Shown: in pieces, positions 7,616 through 14,858 of the stretch
Position numbering within the stretch: position 1 is the first letter of the stretch
How the letters are laid out: each line of letters begins with the position of its first letter
From: an uncultured Spirochaetaceae bacterium
GTDB taxonomy: Bacteria; Spirochaetota; Spirochaetia; Sphaerochaetales; Sphaerochaetaceae
DNA: 14,858 nt
Assembly: GCA_946410375.1 (NCBI GenBank)
Contig: CAMKAB010000005.1
Span: 1 to 14,858 of the forward strand
Direction of reading: 5' to 3'
Position numbers and translations under genes: made by a program
Notes under the pieces: model-generated
Databases searched by the model: none
Told to the model about the DNA's origin: nothing
The model's input: only the letters and a program-made list of their open reading frames with translations

Positions 7616-10191
7616 TGTGAATCTCCATCTAAATATCTATCTAACTGTAGTTTAATCTTTATCTCTTCTCCAGAACCTTTTGTACTTAATCTCAAAAGTG
7701 GCAATCCGATTTGTTCAAAGATAGCATTCTTCTTTAGGTCTCGCTCAACTTGCCTAGTTCCCTTTTTATGATAGTTATAGCCGTCCACTTCTATTCCAAA
7801 CAAAATCTCTTTTGTTACCCGATTAAAAACTGTAAAGTCTACATGGGCCCAGCTACGGTTTGCAAATGTCGAAAGTTCTTCTGGAAGTTCTCCCATATAA
7901 TTTTTATTTACCACATCTTTCAAAGGCATTTCAAAGACAAAACTAAACTTTGAATATTTTGGTTCTTCAAAGATGTTTGTGAGCAACATATTCATTGCAT
8001 TTTCAGAATCATATTTTGAGATTTTGTTGGCAGCCTTAAGATACTTAAACTTAGCTTCAGTATCTTTTGTATAGAAGAAATCAAAAATTGAATTAACCTT
8101 ACTTTCTTCAACAGTAAAATTGTTGTACTGGATATATTTTAATAAAGCGACAAGATTGGAGTTTTCGGGCTGCTCATTTCCAGACAGGACAACAGCAAGT
8201 TTTTTCTTTGCGCGTGAAATTGCAACATTTAACATATTAGCATCATCAGAAAAACTTGTAATTTCATTATCGACTGTGGAAATTATAATATTGTCTTTTT
8301 CTCGGCCCTGATATTTATGAACGGTTGCTGCATCTATCCCAGGAATTTGAGAGCGAATTGCATCAGTCTGATTATTATATGGTGCAATAATTCCAAGATT
8401 TGTAATTTCTTCCTCAGAATATTTTGGAAGAATCTCTTCTTTGATTACATCAATTTGACGCTGATTATAATGGTCTTTACAGAAATTACCTGGAGTTGTT
8501 TTAATTACTTCAAGAACATCAGTTTCCCCTTTATCTTCCGTCATTATTAAAAGTTTACCGCCATAAAACAGCTGATTACAGAAATTGATGATTTTTGGAT
8601 GACAGCGATAATGCTCGCGAAGTAAAGTTTGAGGTGTATCAGGAAGGACCTGTTCAAGTGAGGCAAGGAAACTGTTAATGTAATTATATCCTGCAGGTAA
8701 TTTAGTTTGTTCAAAAAGTTCCTGTACAACTTGCTTTTTTTGTTCCTCAATAACATTTGGAAGCTGCATTTTATCACCAACTATTACAGCATTCTTTGCA
8801 CATGATAAAGCCAAAGCTCCAGTAACAACATCAACCTGAGAAGCCTCATCCATGATTACATAATCAAACAAAAATTCAGTTCCCTGCCCTGTTGTTCCTC
8901 TGGATGAAAAAGTCGTACTAAGAATCACAGGATATTCGCTAGCGAAACTTGCGGGATTAAAATATATTTCTTTACCATCTTTGAATTGTGTACGCTCAAC
9001 TTTCTTGGAATATTTCTTTGCAATTTCACTCCTTAAAATTGTTAAACATTTTTCATAAACATCGTTTGGACTAAAATCTTTTACAATACTTTCTTCTTCA
9101 TTTAATTCATCCTCAAGTTCTTTCTTTTTAAGAGGATAATAAGTAGCTTTAATTGTTTCTATTGCTTTGTCAGGATTAACATTCCAGTTACCTTTTTCTC
9201 CAAGACCAAAGGAAAGCTTAAGTTTTAGATTCATAAAGAATCCGAACTTTTCTTTTTCTTCATAAGTAAATTGAATCTTCTGGAGTAAGTCCATTAGAGC
9301 ATCAGAAGATTTTTTCAACAGCTTTTTATTACTGTAAACATCTGTAATTGAGTTATCAAAATATTTAGATTCAATTTCTAGTGCAGCTAATTCTGATTTG
9401 ATTATAGAAATACGTTCATTAGCTTCAAAGTATTTTCCAAGATGTTTGATATCTTCATCCAAGAGCGGAGACAAAATCGGTAAATTGTTCTTCCAGTCTT
9501 TAAGATATTCCGGATAGAACTGCTGCTGACTCTTCAGAAAGTTTTCAATATTTTCCCTTTTTCCATGAAAAGCACAGATAAAACCAAACCCATACTTATC
9601 GGAAGCAAGTTTTTCATAAACATTTCTGGTCGCATCATTGTTATTTGATACAATCAAAACTGTTTTATCATGCATCAAAAGATTTGCAATTATGTTTAGA
9701 ATAGTCTGAGTTTTTCCAGTTCCAGGAGGCCCTTGAATTATACTTACCTGATTATTCAAAGCTGTACTTACAGCCTTAAACTGGCTGTTATTGCAGCCAA
9801 AAGGAAAAATCAGCGAGTGTGTTTTTGATTTTTCTTCTTTAGCTTTTTTAGGGTTTAGGTATCGGGCTAAAACTGAATATTCATTTACAAACTTTGACTT
9901 TTCAAGATTCTTTACAAGAAGATTCTGACCTTCATCATTTTTAATATCACTGAACTGAGCCATCTGCAGAAGGTAGTCAAAGACTGTAGCAGATTGTTTA
10001 TCTTTAAGACAGTTCTTGATTATTTGAAGATCAGCACTTCTGCATGGATATGTTTTTCCATCCTTGTATGTGATGAAGTATACATCTTTACGAGAATCAT
10101 ATTGTAGTTTTTCTATATCACCAGTTTTGTTTCGTCTGCCGTATTTGTCGGTTACGAAGATGATGTCATGAAGGCCAATTGTATTAGTCAT
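7612..10191 (-). CDS. SF1 (Upf1/DNA2-like, COG1112-type) helicase with C-terminal DUF2726-like nuclease fold
   Basis: ATP-driven superfamily 1 helicase or translocase, 859 residues. Visible motifs: Walker A GPPGTGKT (154-161), Walker B MDEASQ (D448/E449), motif III GDKMQLP (472-478), motif IV REHYRCHP (525-532), motif V VHKYQGREKD (624-633), motif VI LNVAISRAKKKL (654-665). A long insertion, about 215-400, between Walker A and B is charged and probably helical. The C-terminus from about 720 resembles DUF2726: HVDF (D785), FGIEVDGYNYH (E801, D803) and a following basic region, which suggests a restriction-endonuclease-like fold; catalysis is not shown. The ATG at 10191 sits 15 bases after the stop of the upstream broken gene, without a strong Shine-Dalgarno, so coupling is likely. 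The stop overlaps the AlbA_2 gene. Such helicase-nuclease proteins are common in phage-defence loci; that role is inferred here. Confidence 0.88.
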   Translation of the reverse strand: MTNTIGLHDIIFVTDKYGRRNKTGDIEKLQYDSRKDVYFITYKDGKTYPCRSADLQIIKNCLKDKQSATVFDYLLQMAQFSDIKNDEGQNLLVKNLEKSKFVNEYSVLARYLNPKKAKEEKSKTHSLIFPFGCNNSQFKAVSTALNNQVSIIQGPPGTGKTQTILNIIANLLMHDKTVLIVSNNNDATRNVYEKLASDKYGFGFICAFHGKRENIENFLKSQQQFYPEYLKDWKNNLPILSPLLDEDIKHLGKYFEANERISIIKSELAALEIESKYFDNSITDVYSNKKLLKKSSDALMDLLQKIQFTYEEKEKFGFFMNLKLKLSFGLGEKGNWNVNPDKAIETIKATYYPLKKKELEDELNEEESIVKDFSPNDVYEKCLTILRSEIAKKYSKKVERTQFKDGKEIYFNPASFASEYPVILSTTFSSRGTTGQGTEFLFDYVIMDEASQVDVVTGALALSCAKNAVIVGDKMQLPNVIEEQKKQVVQELFEQTKLPAGYNYINSFLASLEQVLPDTPQTLLREHYRCHPKIINFCNQLFYGGKLLIMTEDKGETDVLEVIKTTPGNFCKDHYNQRQIDVIKEEILPKYSEEEITNLGIIAPYNNQTDAIRSQIPGIDAATVHKYQGREKDNIIISTVDNEITSFSDDANMLNVAISRAKKKLAVVLSGNEQPENSNLVALLKYIQYNNFTVEESKVNSIFDFFYTKDTEAKFKYLKAANKISKYDSENAMNMLLTNIFEEPKYSKFSFVFEMPLKDVVNKNYMGELPEELSTFANRSWAHVDFTVFNRVTKEILFGIEVDGYNYHKKGTRQVERDLKKNAIFEQIGLPLLRLSTKGSGEEIKIKLQLDRYLDGDSQ

Positions 10192-10206
10192 TCTTTTTCA
10201 TAATAC

Positions 10207-11358
10207 CTAAAATTTCTTCCTCAATTCTATTCCATCTACTTCACTCAGTCCATGTTCATACAATTTGAACATTTCCTTTGAAATGTAGATTATTCTATCC
10301 TCTTTTACTACAGAAACAGTAACCATTTTTTCTTGCCCGTTTCTTATTAGAGGAATGAACATTACTTCAGTTTGCTTTAAAGTATGGTCCTTTACTTTTC
10401 CGTCATAAGGAACTAAATAGCACCAACCTTTTATTGCTCCCTTTACAGGAAGATCTATTGCCGTTTTTCTCAGTTCCTCAGGAATTACTCGTCATCTCTC
10501 TTCTCATCTAAAAATTCATTTTCTAATTCATTAGATGTTCCTTTATTAATAGAAGGCTTATGGATTTGAACATCAATCGCTGTATCTTCTGCTCGAACTT
10601 CATAACATTTTTCTGGTAGACCATAAACATTTACGCTCTGATGGCTAGTAGAGAACGCATTATTTTCCAAGTATTGGGAATCACCAAACATTGATTGTTC
10701 CAAATCTGATGAATGAAATTGGATAAGTTGATGTGACAGGTCTTTGCCATACAAAACCACCTGCATATCTCTTCTGTATTTCTTCACTTGTATTGTCATA
10801 GTAGTAAGTTGACTCGATTTTCTTTACTCGAGAAATACCAGTAATAACATAATTATTTTCTTCATTTTCTGAAAAAGGATTGCTATAACCGGCATAATAA
10901 AAAATCAAGGATTTACCTGGTTCAAATTGAGAAAAATACTTTTCAGCACCAGCTTTTCTTTTATTGTAATCATATTTTTGTTTTGAGTTGCCATGAACCT
11001 TTACATCTTCGCTATACATTGGCTCATAGCACCATGTACAAACTGTATAAGGTGGTAACTCAATTTTTATTGGATCTGCATCTTTTTTATTCCAGAAATC
11101 AGGTGTATCTACGCGAACTTTTATGGGATCTTTACCAAAAGCATTTACACTAAGACCGCAGGCAACAGCACATGGATTATCTGAGCAAGATTCTCCTGCA
11201 TGTACTGTTTCGTATTCAATATCTCGATTATTTGCGATTAAATTACCAGGATAAGAATGCTGCCCAACACAGTAAGGATTTTCACAAGGTTTCTGACAAA
11301 TATGCCCATTCCAACCTTCGTTATGCCATGCCAATCTTATACTCATGTGTGTTGCCAT
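10207..11358 (-). pseudogene. Cysteine-rich protein gene split by two compensating frameshifts, first gene of the island operon
   Basis: Three consecutive open segments look like one gene. Segment A (ATG 11358, AGAGG 6 nt upstream) reads to about 10710. Segment B, shifted one base forward, covers about 10715-10488 and ends DEKRDDE. Segment C, back in the frame of A, runs 10488-10207 from VIPEELRK to ELRKKF and has no start codon of its own. The total is exactly 384 codons, as compensating indels would leave. Segment A holds eight cysteines, C21, C25, C30, C58, C63, C67, C107 and C110 (CX3CX4C, CX4CX3C, CX2C), suggesting metal binding. A beta-rich stretch SLIFYYAGYSNPFS...YVITGISRV follows. 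From memory, similar N-terminal regions occur next to or fused to large AAA/SF1 helicases, which would fit the neighbour; not checked. Either a real pseudogene or sequence errors. Function unknown. Confidence 0.7.
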
Positions 11359-11425
11359 AATATTCCTCTTTTATTTTATTCAATATTAATTTCGTACGAT
11401 TTTGTTTATATCTTTATTTTTATTT

Positions 11426-11453
11426 ATTACAAAATGTAAAACAATTGCATCAA
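11426..11453 (-). promoter_or_regulatory. Candidate sigma-70-type promoter for the island operon
   Basis: On the minus strand TTGATG (11453-11448) and TGTAAT (11431-11426) are separated by 16 bases, about 70 bases upstream of the ATG at 11358. Matches to consensus are 4/6 and 5/6. The surroundings are extremely AT-rich, so other -10-like boxes exist nearby. Apart from this, 11359-11507 shows nothing coding. Confidence 0.4.
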
Positions 11454-11507
11454 CATATAAACTCTATATATAATAATTTATACAAAATTATATCTTTTGG
11501 TTCTTGA

Positions 11508-11720
11508 CTAGTTAAGTATTAAAATATTTTTGATAAGTAGTTTTAAACAGCTTTTTATTGACTTTAGTAAGTCTTCACTACGACAGTTATATCTCCATTC
11601 ATATTTTTTTTAGTATAACACAAATGCAGTATCCGAACAACCATTGAACTTAACTAAACGTCTTTTAGCATAAGACCAGAAGTTCTCTATTCCATTAACA
11701 TGACCTTTTCCTCTAGTGCG
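11508..11720 (-). pseudogene. C-terminal remnant of an IS1595-family (ISXO2-like) transposase
   Basis: Reading down from 11720, the minus strand encodes RTRGKGHVNGIENFWSYAKR, then RLVKFNG and SDTAFVLY, a stop (TAA, 11610-11612), and then KKYEWRYNCRSEDLL to a TAG at 11508. The H-x-NGIE-FWS-AKRRL-KFNG block and the following EFRYN-like motif are the characteristic C-terminal end of IS1595/ISXO2-type DDE transposases. The catalytic N-terminal two thirds are absent: the fragment is cut off exactly where the T-tract of the neighbouring terminator begins. The internal stop sits where homologues have a leucine. CTTAACTAGTCAAG (minus strand, 11517-11504), a near-palindrome overlapping the stop, might be part of an IS end, but no second end was found. 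It is dead, and marks one boundary of the AT-rich island. Confidence 0.8.
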
Positions 11721-11721
11721 G

Positions 11722-11783
11722 AAAAAAGAAAAAGGGCGCCGGCAATGAACTTACTCAATTCAAAGACCGATGCCCTGTTTTTT
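11722..11783 (-). terminator. Rho-independent terminator after the truncated DUF1566 paralogue
   Basis: Arms GGGCGCCGG (11734-11742) and CCGATGCCC (11767-11775) form a 9-bp imperfect stem with a 24-base loop. On the minus strand the stem is followed by TTTTTCTTTTTT (11733-11722). On the plus strand GTTTTTTCT follows, so it may work in both directions. No gene overlaps 11721-11813. Confidence 0.65.
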
Positions 11784-11813
11784 CTAAAAAACTTTAAAGC
11801 AAATCAAAAGCTG

Positions 11814-12797
11814 TTATTTTCTGAGTTGACGAATAGGACAGATAAGCATAAAACAATCTTTGCTGCTTGTGGATTCCTGCGCATTGCTAAAATCTAAATA
11901 ATAGGCATTGTCAGCGTCATTTTCTAAGCTTGACCAATACTTATCTTCTGCTAATCCTCCCAAATTATTACAGACAAGATTATCGTAAATCGCTTTCAGT
12001 TCTTTCAAATTCGGCAGATAGTATCTGCCAAATGGCGCAGAATAACCTTCATTATTGCTAAATCCGTCTTCAAAGTTTTTGCACATTAAAGCTGCATAAT
12101 TATTTTCGGTATCCTCCCCTATAGTCTCTGTTATCGTAACGGTGTTATTCTCTCCCCATCCGTGCGGTTCGCCATTCGCACCGGTAACAGTACCCTCCGG
12201 TCCCCAAGCACAAAATCCGGTTTTCGGCGCAGTTTCCAGGAATCTCCAGGAATACTTTGAATCTAATCCGTCAGGTCCGAGTCCGTCCGGGGTTTGGTCA
12301 TTATCCTCGTCTACATCGTAAAAAAAGTAGCCCACAACGGTTCCTTTTGTTACGACTGCGCTCTTTATGAAGGAAATGTCTATTGAAAGATAACTGAAGC
12401 TTTGCACGACTCCATCAGATGAAAATTCGCTTGACAAGCGATTTCCAATTGTAATTCTGCACATTTTATAATTATAAGTCCGATATTTCTCAGCCAAATA
12501 ATTACCGAACCAAGTAATGGTAGTATACTGTACCCCCGCACCCTGAGAACTTTCTCCTTTGGAAGTATATCTCAGTTCGTTGCCGAATTCCAGGTTTGCA
12601 AATTCCAAACCATTAGAGAAATTGTTATATACAAACTCGAAATCAAGGTTTTTATCCAAATAGAAATGCATTCCTTTTTCCGTGGACCACGATGCGGAGT
12701 TATCATTCCTTGCTTCCGCCTTTCCATACCACTGCGGCAGCTCCCAGCCTGTATAGGTTCTTATGAAATCGGCGGCTTTTCCGTAGTATGAAACGTC
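11814..12797 (-). pseudogene. 5'-truncated paralogue of the DUF1566-type envelope lipoprotein
   Basis: The open frame from 12797 to the TAA at 11814 matches the C-terminal half of the neighbouring lipoprotein: VSYYGKAADFIRTYTGWELP against LSYYEKGAAFLKEYIGLEIP, then GYFFYDVDEDND, GPDGLDSKYSWRFLETA, YYLPNLKELKAIYDNL and KYWSSLEND. These are features of the DUF1566/Lcl C-terminal family seen in spirochaete surface proteins. The first ATG (12671) falls inside the homologous region and has AAGGA directly abutting it, a poor start. Upstream, an in-frame TGA (12798-12800) ends the frame; an adjacent frame gives LYAIE where the paralogue has LYAHWKE, hinting at a frameshift followed by loss of the signal peptide and BspA/Flg_new parts. 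So either a dead tandem-duplicate fragment or a 285-residue product without export signal. The conserved end DARKIRPVR is degraded to DCFMLICPIR. Confidence 0.7.
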
Positions 12798-12873
12798 TCA
12801 ATGGCATACAGATAATTGAGAATAAACTCATTTGTCTCATTTATCGGAAGTTTATATCGAATGTGATATGCTT

Positions 12874-12905
12874 AAAAAAAGGGCACCGATTTTAAGCCGG
12901 CGCCC
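12874..12905 (-). terminator. Rho-independent terminator of the DUF1566 lipoprotein gene
   Basis: Arms GGGCACCG (12881-12888) and CGGCGCCC (12898-12905) give an 8-bp stem with a 9-base loop. The one non-Watson-Crick pair is a G-U wobble only in the minus-strand RNA. Seven Ts follow on that strand (12880-12874). It lies about 40 bases after the stop at 12943. Confidence 0.85.
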
Positions 12906-12942
12906 TAAGTTTTTGCACCATAAAGTGCTATAAAAGGAATCA

Positions 12943-14858
12943 CTAGTCCCTGAATTCGTAAATTTTTCGTACAGGGCGAATTTTGCGGGCGTCTGTTTTT
13001 TCCGCACTTGCAGGTTCTCCCTGAGCGAAATCAAACACTAATGCGTTGAACTTGTTGTTTTCAGAACTTGACCAGTACTGATCTCTAGTAAAACCTCCGA
13101 TGCCCTTGATGAAAAGATTATTACGTATAGCCTCCAGTTCTTTCAGGCTTGGCATGAAGTAGTCGCGGTATCCGTTGCTATCCCTGTAGAATGCGCAGAC
13201 TTCTGCGGCATATTCAAAGTCAATGTTTTCTACAGTCCTTCGTGCAACAGACAGGATTTCAATTGTATTGTCTTCTCCTTTTCCGATATTCTGGCTTGTC
13301 ATGCTGGTGTCAATAGCTTGATTGAACCATATGTACGTAGCTGTTGTAAAGTAATCAGCAGCTGCCGTCTCCAGGAATTTCCACCCGCATACGTCGGACT
13401 TCAGGCCGTCAGGTCCCGCACCTTCGTTCTCGCTGTTGTTATCCTCGTCCACATCATAGAATATGTACCCGCCGGCGGATCCGAGGGTTCCGACTGCGCT
13501 CTTTATGAAGGAGACATCAAGCGAAATGTAAGGGTATGTTATCACTAACTCATCGGCTTCTGACGTCTCCTTGCCGGTTCCCAATATGATTCTGCACTTC
13601 TTATAATCATCTGTCTGCTTATCCTCAGGCAAATCATATGCAAACCAGGTTGATGTGGTATAAAGACATTCATACTCATCTTCCTGAATCGAAACCGATT
13701 TATGTTGAGGCGAATAGAAGTATCCTAAGGTGTCAGCAAGCCTATAACTGGTAAGACTCGTATACAACTCACTGCTTATGTTGCTGTTTAGAAGAAAATG
13801 CATTCCGGTTTCCGTAGTCCAATCGGCTGAGTTGTCATTATTTGCACCTACGAGATTGTCCCACTTAGGAATTTCCAAGCCTATGTACTCCTTCAGAAAT
13901 GCCGCTCCTTTTTCATAGTAAGAAAGAGCGCCCTCTTCTTTCCAATGCGCATACAGTTCTGTGTCTTCTTCTCTAATCCAGGCTCCGTCGCTATCGGTAT
14001 AGCTCGTCACATTAGGAATGGACTTTCCGTCAGCATCAATTATCTGCGTGGCAGTGGTGTCTGAATCCGCATAGAAACCCAGGAACGTGTATCCTGCGTT
14101 TGTGGGAGTCTGCACGTTCAAAACCCTTCCAAGATAATAATTCCCGGAAAGCTCAGTCGCGTCATTCGCAAATTTCGGTGTTCCGAATTCCGCATATTTT
14201 TCCGCATACTCAGTTTCATTGGTTTTCAGCGTGATTTTTGATGTTATGCCAAGCTTTGCGCTACCGGTTATGAAAGGCTTCAAAGCCTTGACCCAGGACG
14301 CTCCGTCAGAGCCCTCCAGAACACTGAACACGCAGTCGTAGTTAAACTCTTCTGCATCGGGGAACGCTGTTTCCTCCACTTCCGGCGCGCTTCCCGCAAA
14401 ATCCACTTCAAAAAGCCGGTAACAAGTCCTGAACACATCCTCTCCTATGTATTCAAGGTCTGTTGTGAAGCGCAGTTGCTGCAAACCGGTCTCTACCCCG
14501 TCTTTAGAAAAAGCGCCTTCTATCCTACTTATTCCCTCAAAGGAGAGTCCGTATATGATTTTCCCTTCCATGAGAGTATCTAATGCTCTAAAATCGCTGT
14601 CCTGAACCTTCCCTGTGGAAACCTCATAATCCGTGCTGGACAGTCTCCATGCATCAAGCCTTTTTGAACTTTCTCTATAATATGCCACTATTTTTCCGGG
14701 TTTGTTTGTTCCCGTAGGCGTTGTGTTCGTGTTGCTGCTTGTAGGGCTTGTGCTTGACGGACTTGTTTTTTCCGCTGTCTTTACCATTGTGGAGTCCGCA
14801 GTAACTTCCTGGCTGCAGGACACCATTATCCCGCCCAAAATGAACAGCGCAGCAAGCG
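12943..14858 (-). CDS. Envelope lipoprotein with BspA-like, Flg_new-type and DUF1566-type domains (5' end outside window)
   Basis: The gene runs off the right edge: in frame upstream of 14838 the window still encodes LAALFILGGIMVSCSQE, a lipoprotein signal with lipobox MVSC|SQE (cysteine at residue 8 counted from 14838). The TTG at 14838 is thus inside the signal peptide and not the start. After a Ser/Thr-rich linker (about 18-48) comes a BspA/LRR_5-like segment (about 85-155, LEYIGEDVFRTCYRL), then a beta-grasp-like Flg_new/InlB-B-type repeat (about 195-298, NAGYTFLGFYAD...ELYAHW), and the DUF1566/Lcl C-terminal region (about 300-627: GYIFYDVDEDNNS, YFMPSLKELEAI, YWSSSENN, ARKIRPVRKI). Expected to be lipid-anchored at the cell surface or in the periplasm; adhesion or surface display is only a family-level guess. 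It ends at TAG 12943 before a strong terminator and is followed by its truncated paralogue. Confidence 0.85.
   Translation of the reverse strand, partial: LAALFILGGIMVSCSQEVTADSTMVKTAEKTSPSSTSPTSSNTNTTPTGTNKPGKIVAYYRESSKRLDAWRLSSTDYEVSTGKVQDSDFRALDTLMEGKIIYGLSFEGISRIEGAFSKDGVETGLQQLRFTTDLEYIGEDVFRTCYRLFEVDFAGSAPEVEETAFPDAEEFNYDCVFSVLEGSDGASWVKALKPFITGSAKLGITSKITLKTNETEYAEKYAEFGTPKFANDATELSGNYYLGRVLNVQTPTNAGYTFLGFYADSDTTATQIIDADGKSIPNVTSYTDSDGAWIREEDTELYAHWKEEGALSYYEKGAAFLKEYIGLEIPKWDNLVGANNDNSADWTTETGMHFLLNSNISSELYTSLTSYRLADTLGYFYSPQHKSVSIQEDEYECLYTTSTWFAYDLPEDKQTDDYKKCRIILGTGKETSEADELVITYPYISLDVSFIKSAVGTLGSAGGYIFYDVDEDNNSENEGAGPDGLKSDVCGWKFLETAAADYFTTATYIWFNQAIDTSMTSQNIGKGEDNTIEILSVARRTVENIDFEYAAEVCAFYRDSNGYRDYFMPSLKELEAIRNNLFIKGIGGFTRDQYWSSSENNKFNALVFDFAQGEPASAEKTDARKIRPVRKIYEFRD

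Noticed and set aside
7066..8780. Short frames inside the AlbA_2 and helicase genes (7066-7278, 7470-7655, 7750-7953, 8120-8311, 8317-8550, 8547-8780)
   Set aside because: Shadows of conserved helicase and AlbA_2 coding sequence.
11172..11439. Plus-strand frames over the start of the cysteine-rich gene
   Set aside because: Antisense to a better-supported frame with a Shine-Dalgarno; they only span AT-rich upstream DNA.
11700..11897. Plus-strand 65-codon frame
   Set aside because: It crosses a rho-independent terminator and the IS1595 remnant boundary; no domain or ribosome site.
12852..13548. Small frames at 12852-13034 (minus) and 13318-13548 (plus)
   Set aside because: Alternative frames of the DUF1566 C-terminal region and terminator; no independent support.

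Overview
The window looks like chromosome of a host-associated spirochaete, most likely a gut, rumen or oral Treponema. This is an inference from three things. The pectinase has an exported N-terminus running into a GGKKE motif, typical of treponemal envelope proteins. The lipoprotein combines BspA-like, Flg_new-type and DUF1566-type segments. All genes run on the minus strand, with spirochaete-like composition. No rRNA or tRNA gene and no CRISPR array was seen.

Layout, left to right (all genes transcribed right to left): (1) 7-4653, a very large secreted pectin-degrading enzyme joining a family-9 pectate lyase beta-helix to a CE12-type SGNH acetylesterase, flanked by two copies of a beta-sandwich module. 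(2) 4890-11720, a visibly AT-rich accessory island. In transcription order it holds an IS1595-type transposase remnant at the border, a promoter, a cysteine-rich gene broken by two compensating frameshifts, an SF1 helicase with a C-terminal DUF2726-type nuclease-like domain, an intact AlbA_2/HATPase_c_4/winged-helix protein overlapping the helicase by 4 bp, a stretch of micro-ORFs with an 11-bp palindromic repeat, and a decayed second AlbA_2 copy. (3) 11722-14858, two tandem envelope-protein genes: an intact lipoprotein that runs off the right edge and a 5'-truncated paralogue, each followed by a related rho-independent terminator.

The island is the most interesting part. Its gene content (helicase-nuclease, AlbA_2 regulator, unknown cysteine-rich protein), tight coupling, AT bias, IS debris and decay are what a horizontally acquired defence-type cassette would show, but no such function is demonstrated by the sequence. 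The clearest unexplained signal is that each AlbA_2 gene carries its own short repeated DNA word in the linker before the winged helix. The words are spaced by about one or two helical turns and read in more than one frame, so selection or repetition acts on the DNA and not on the peptide.
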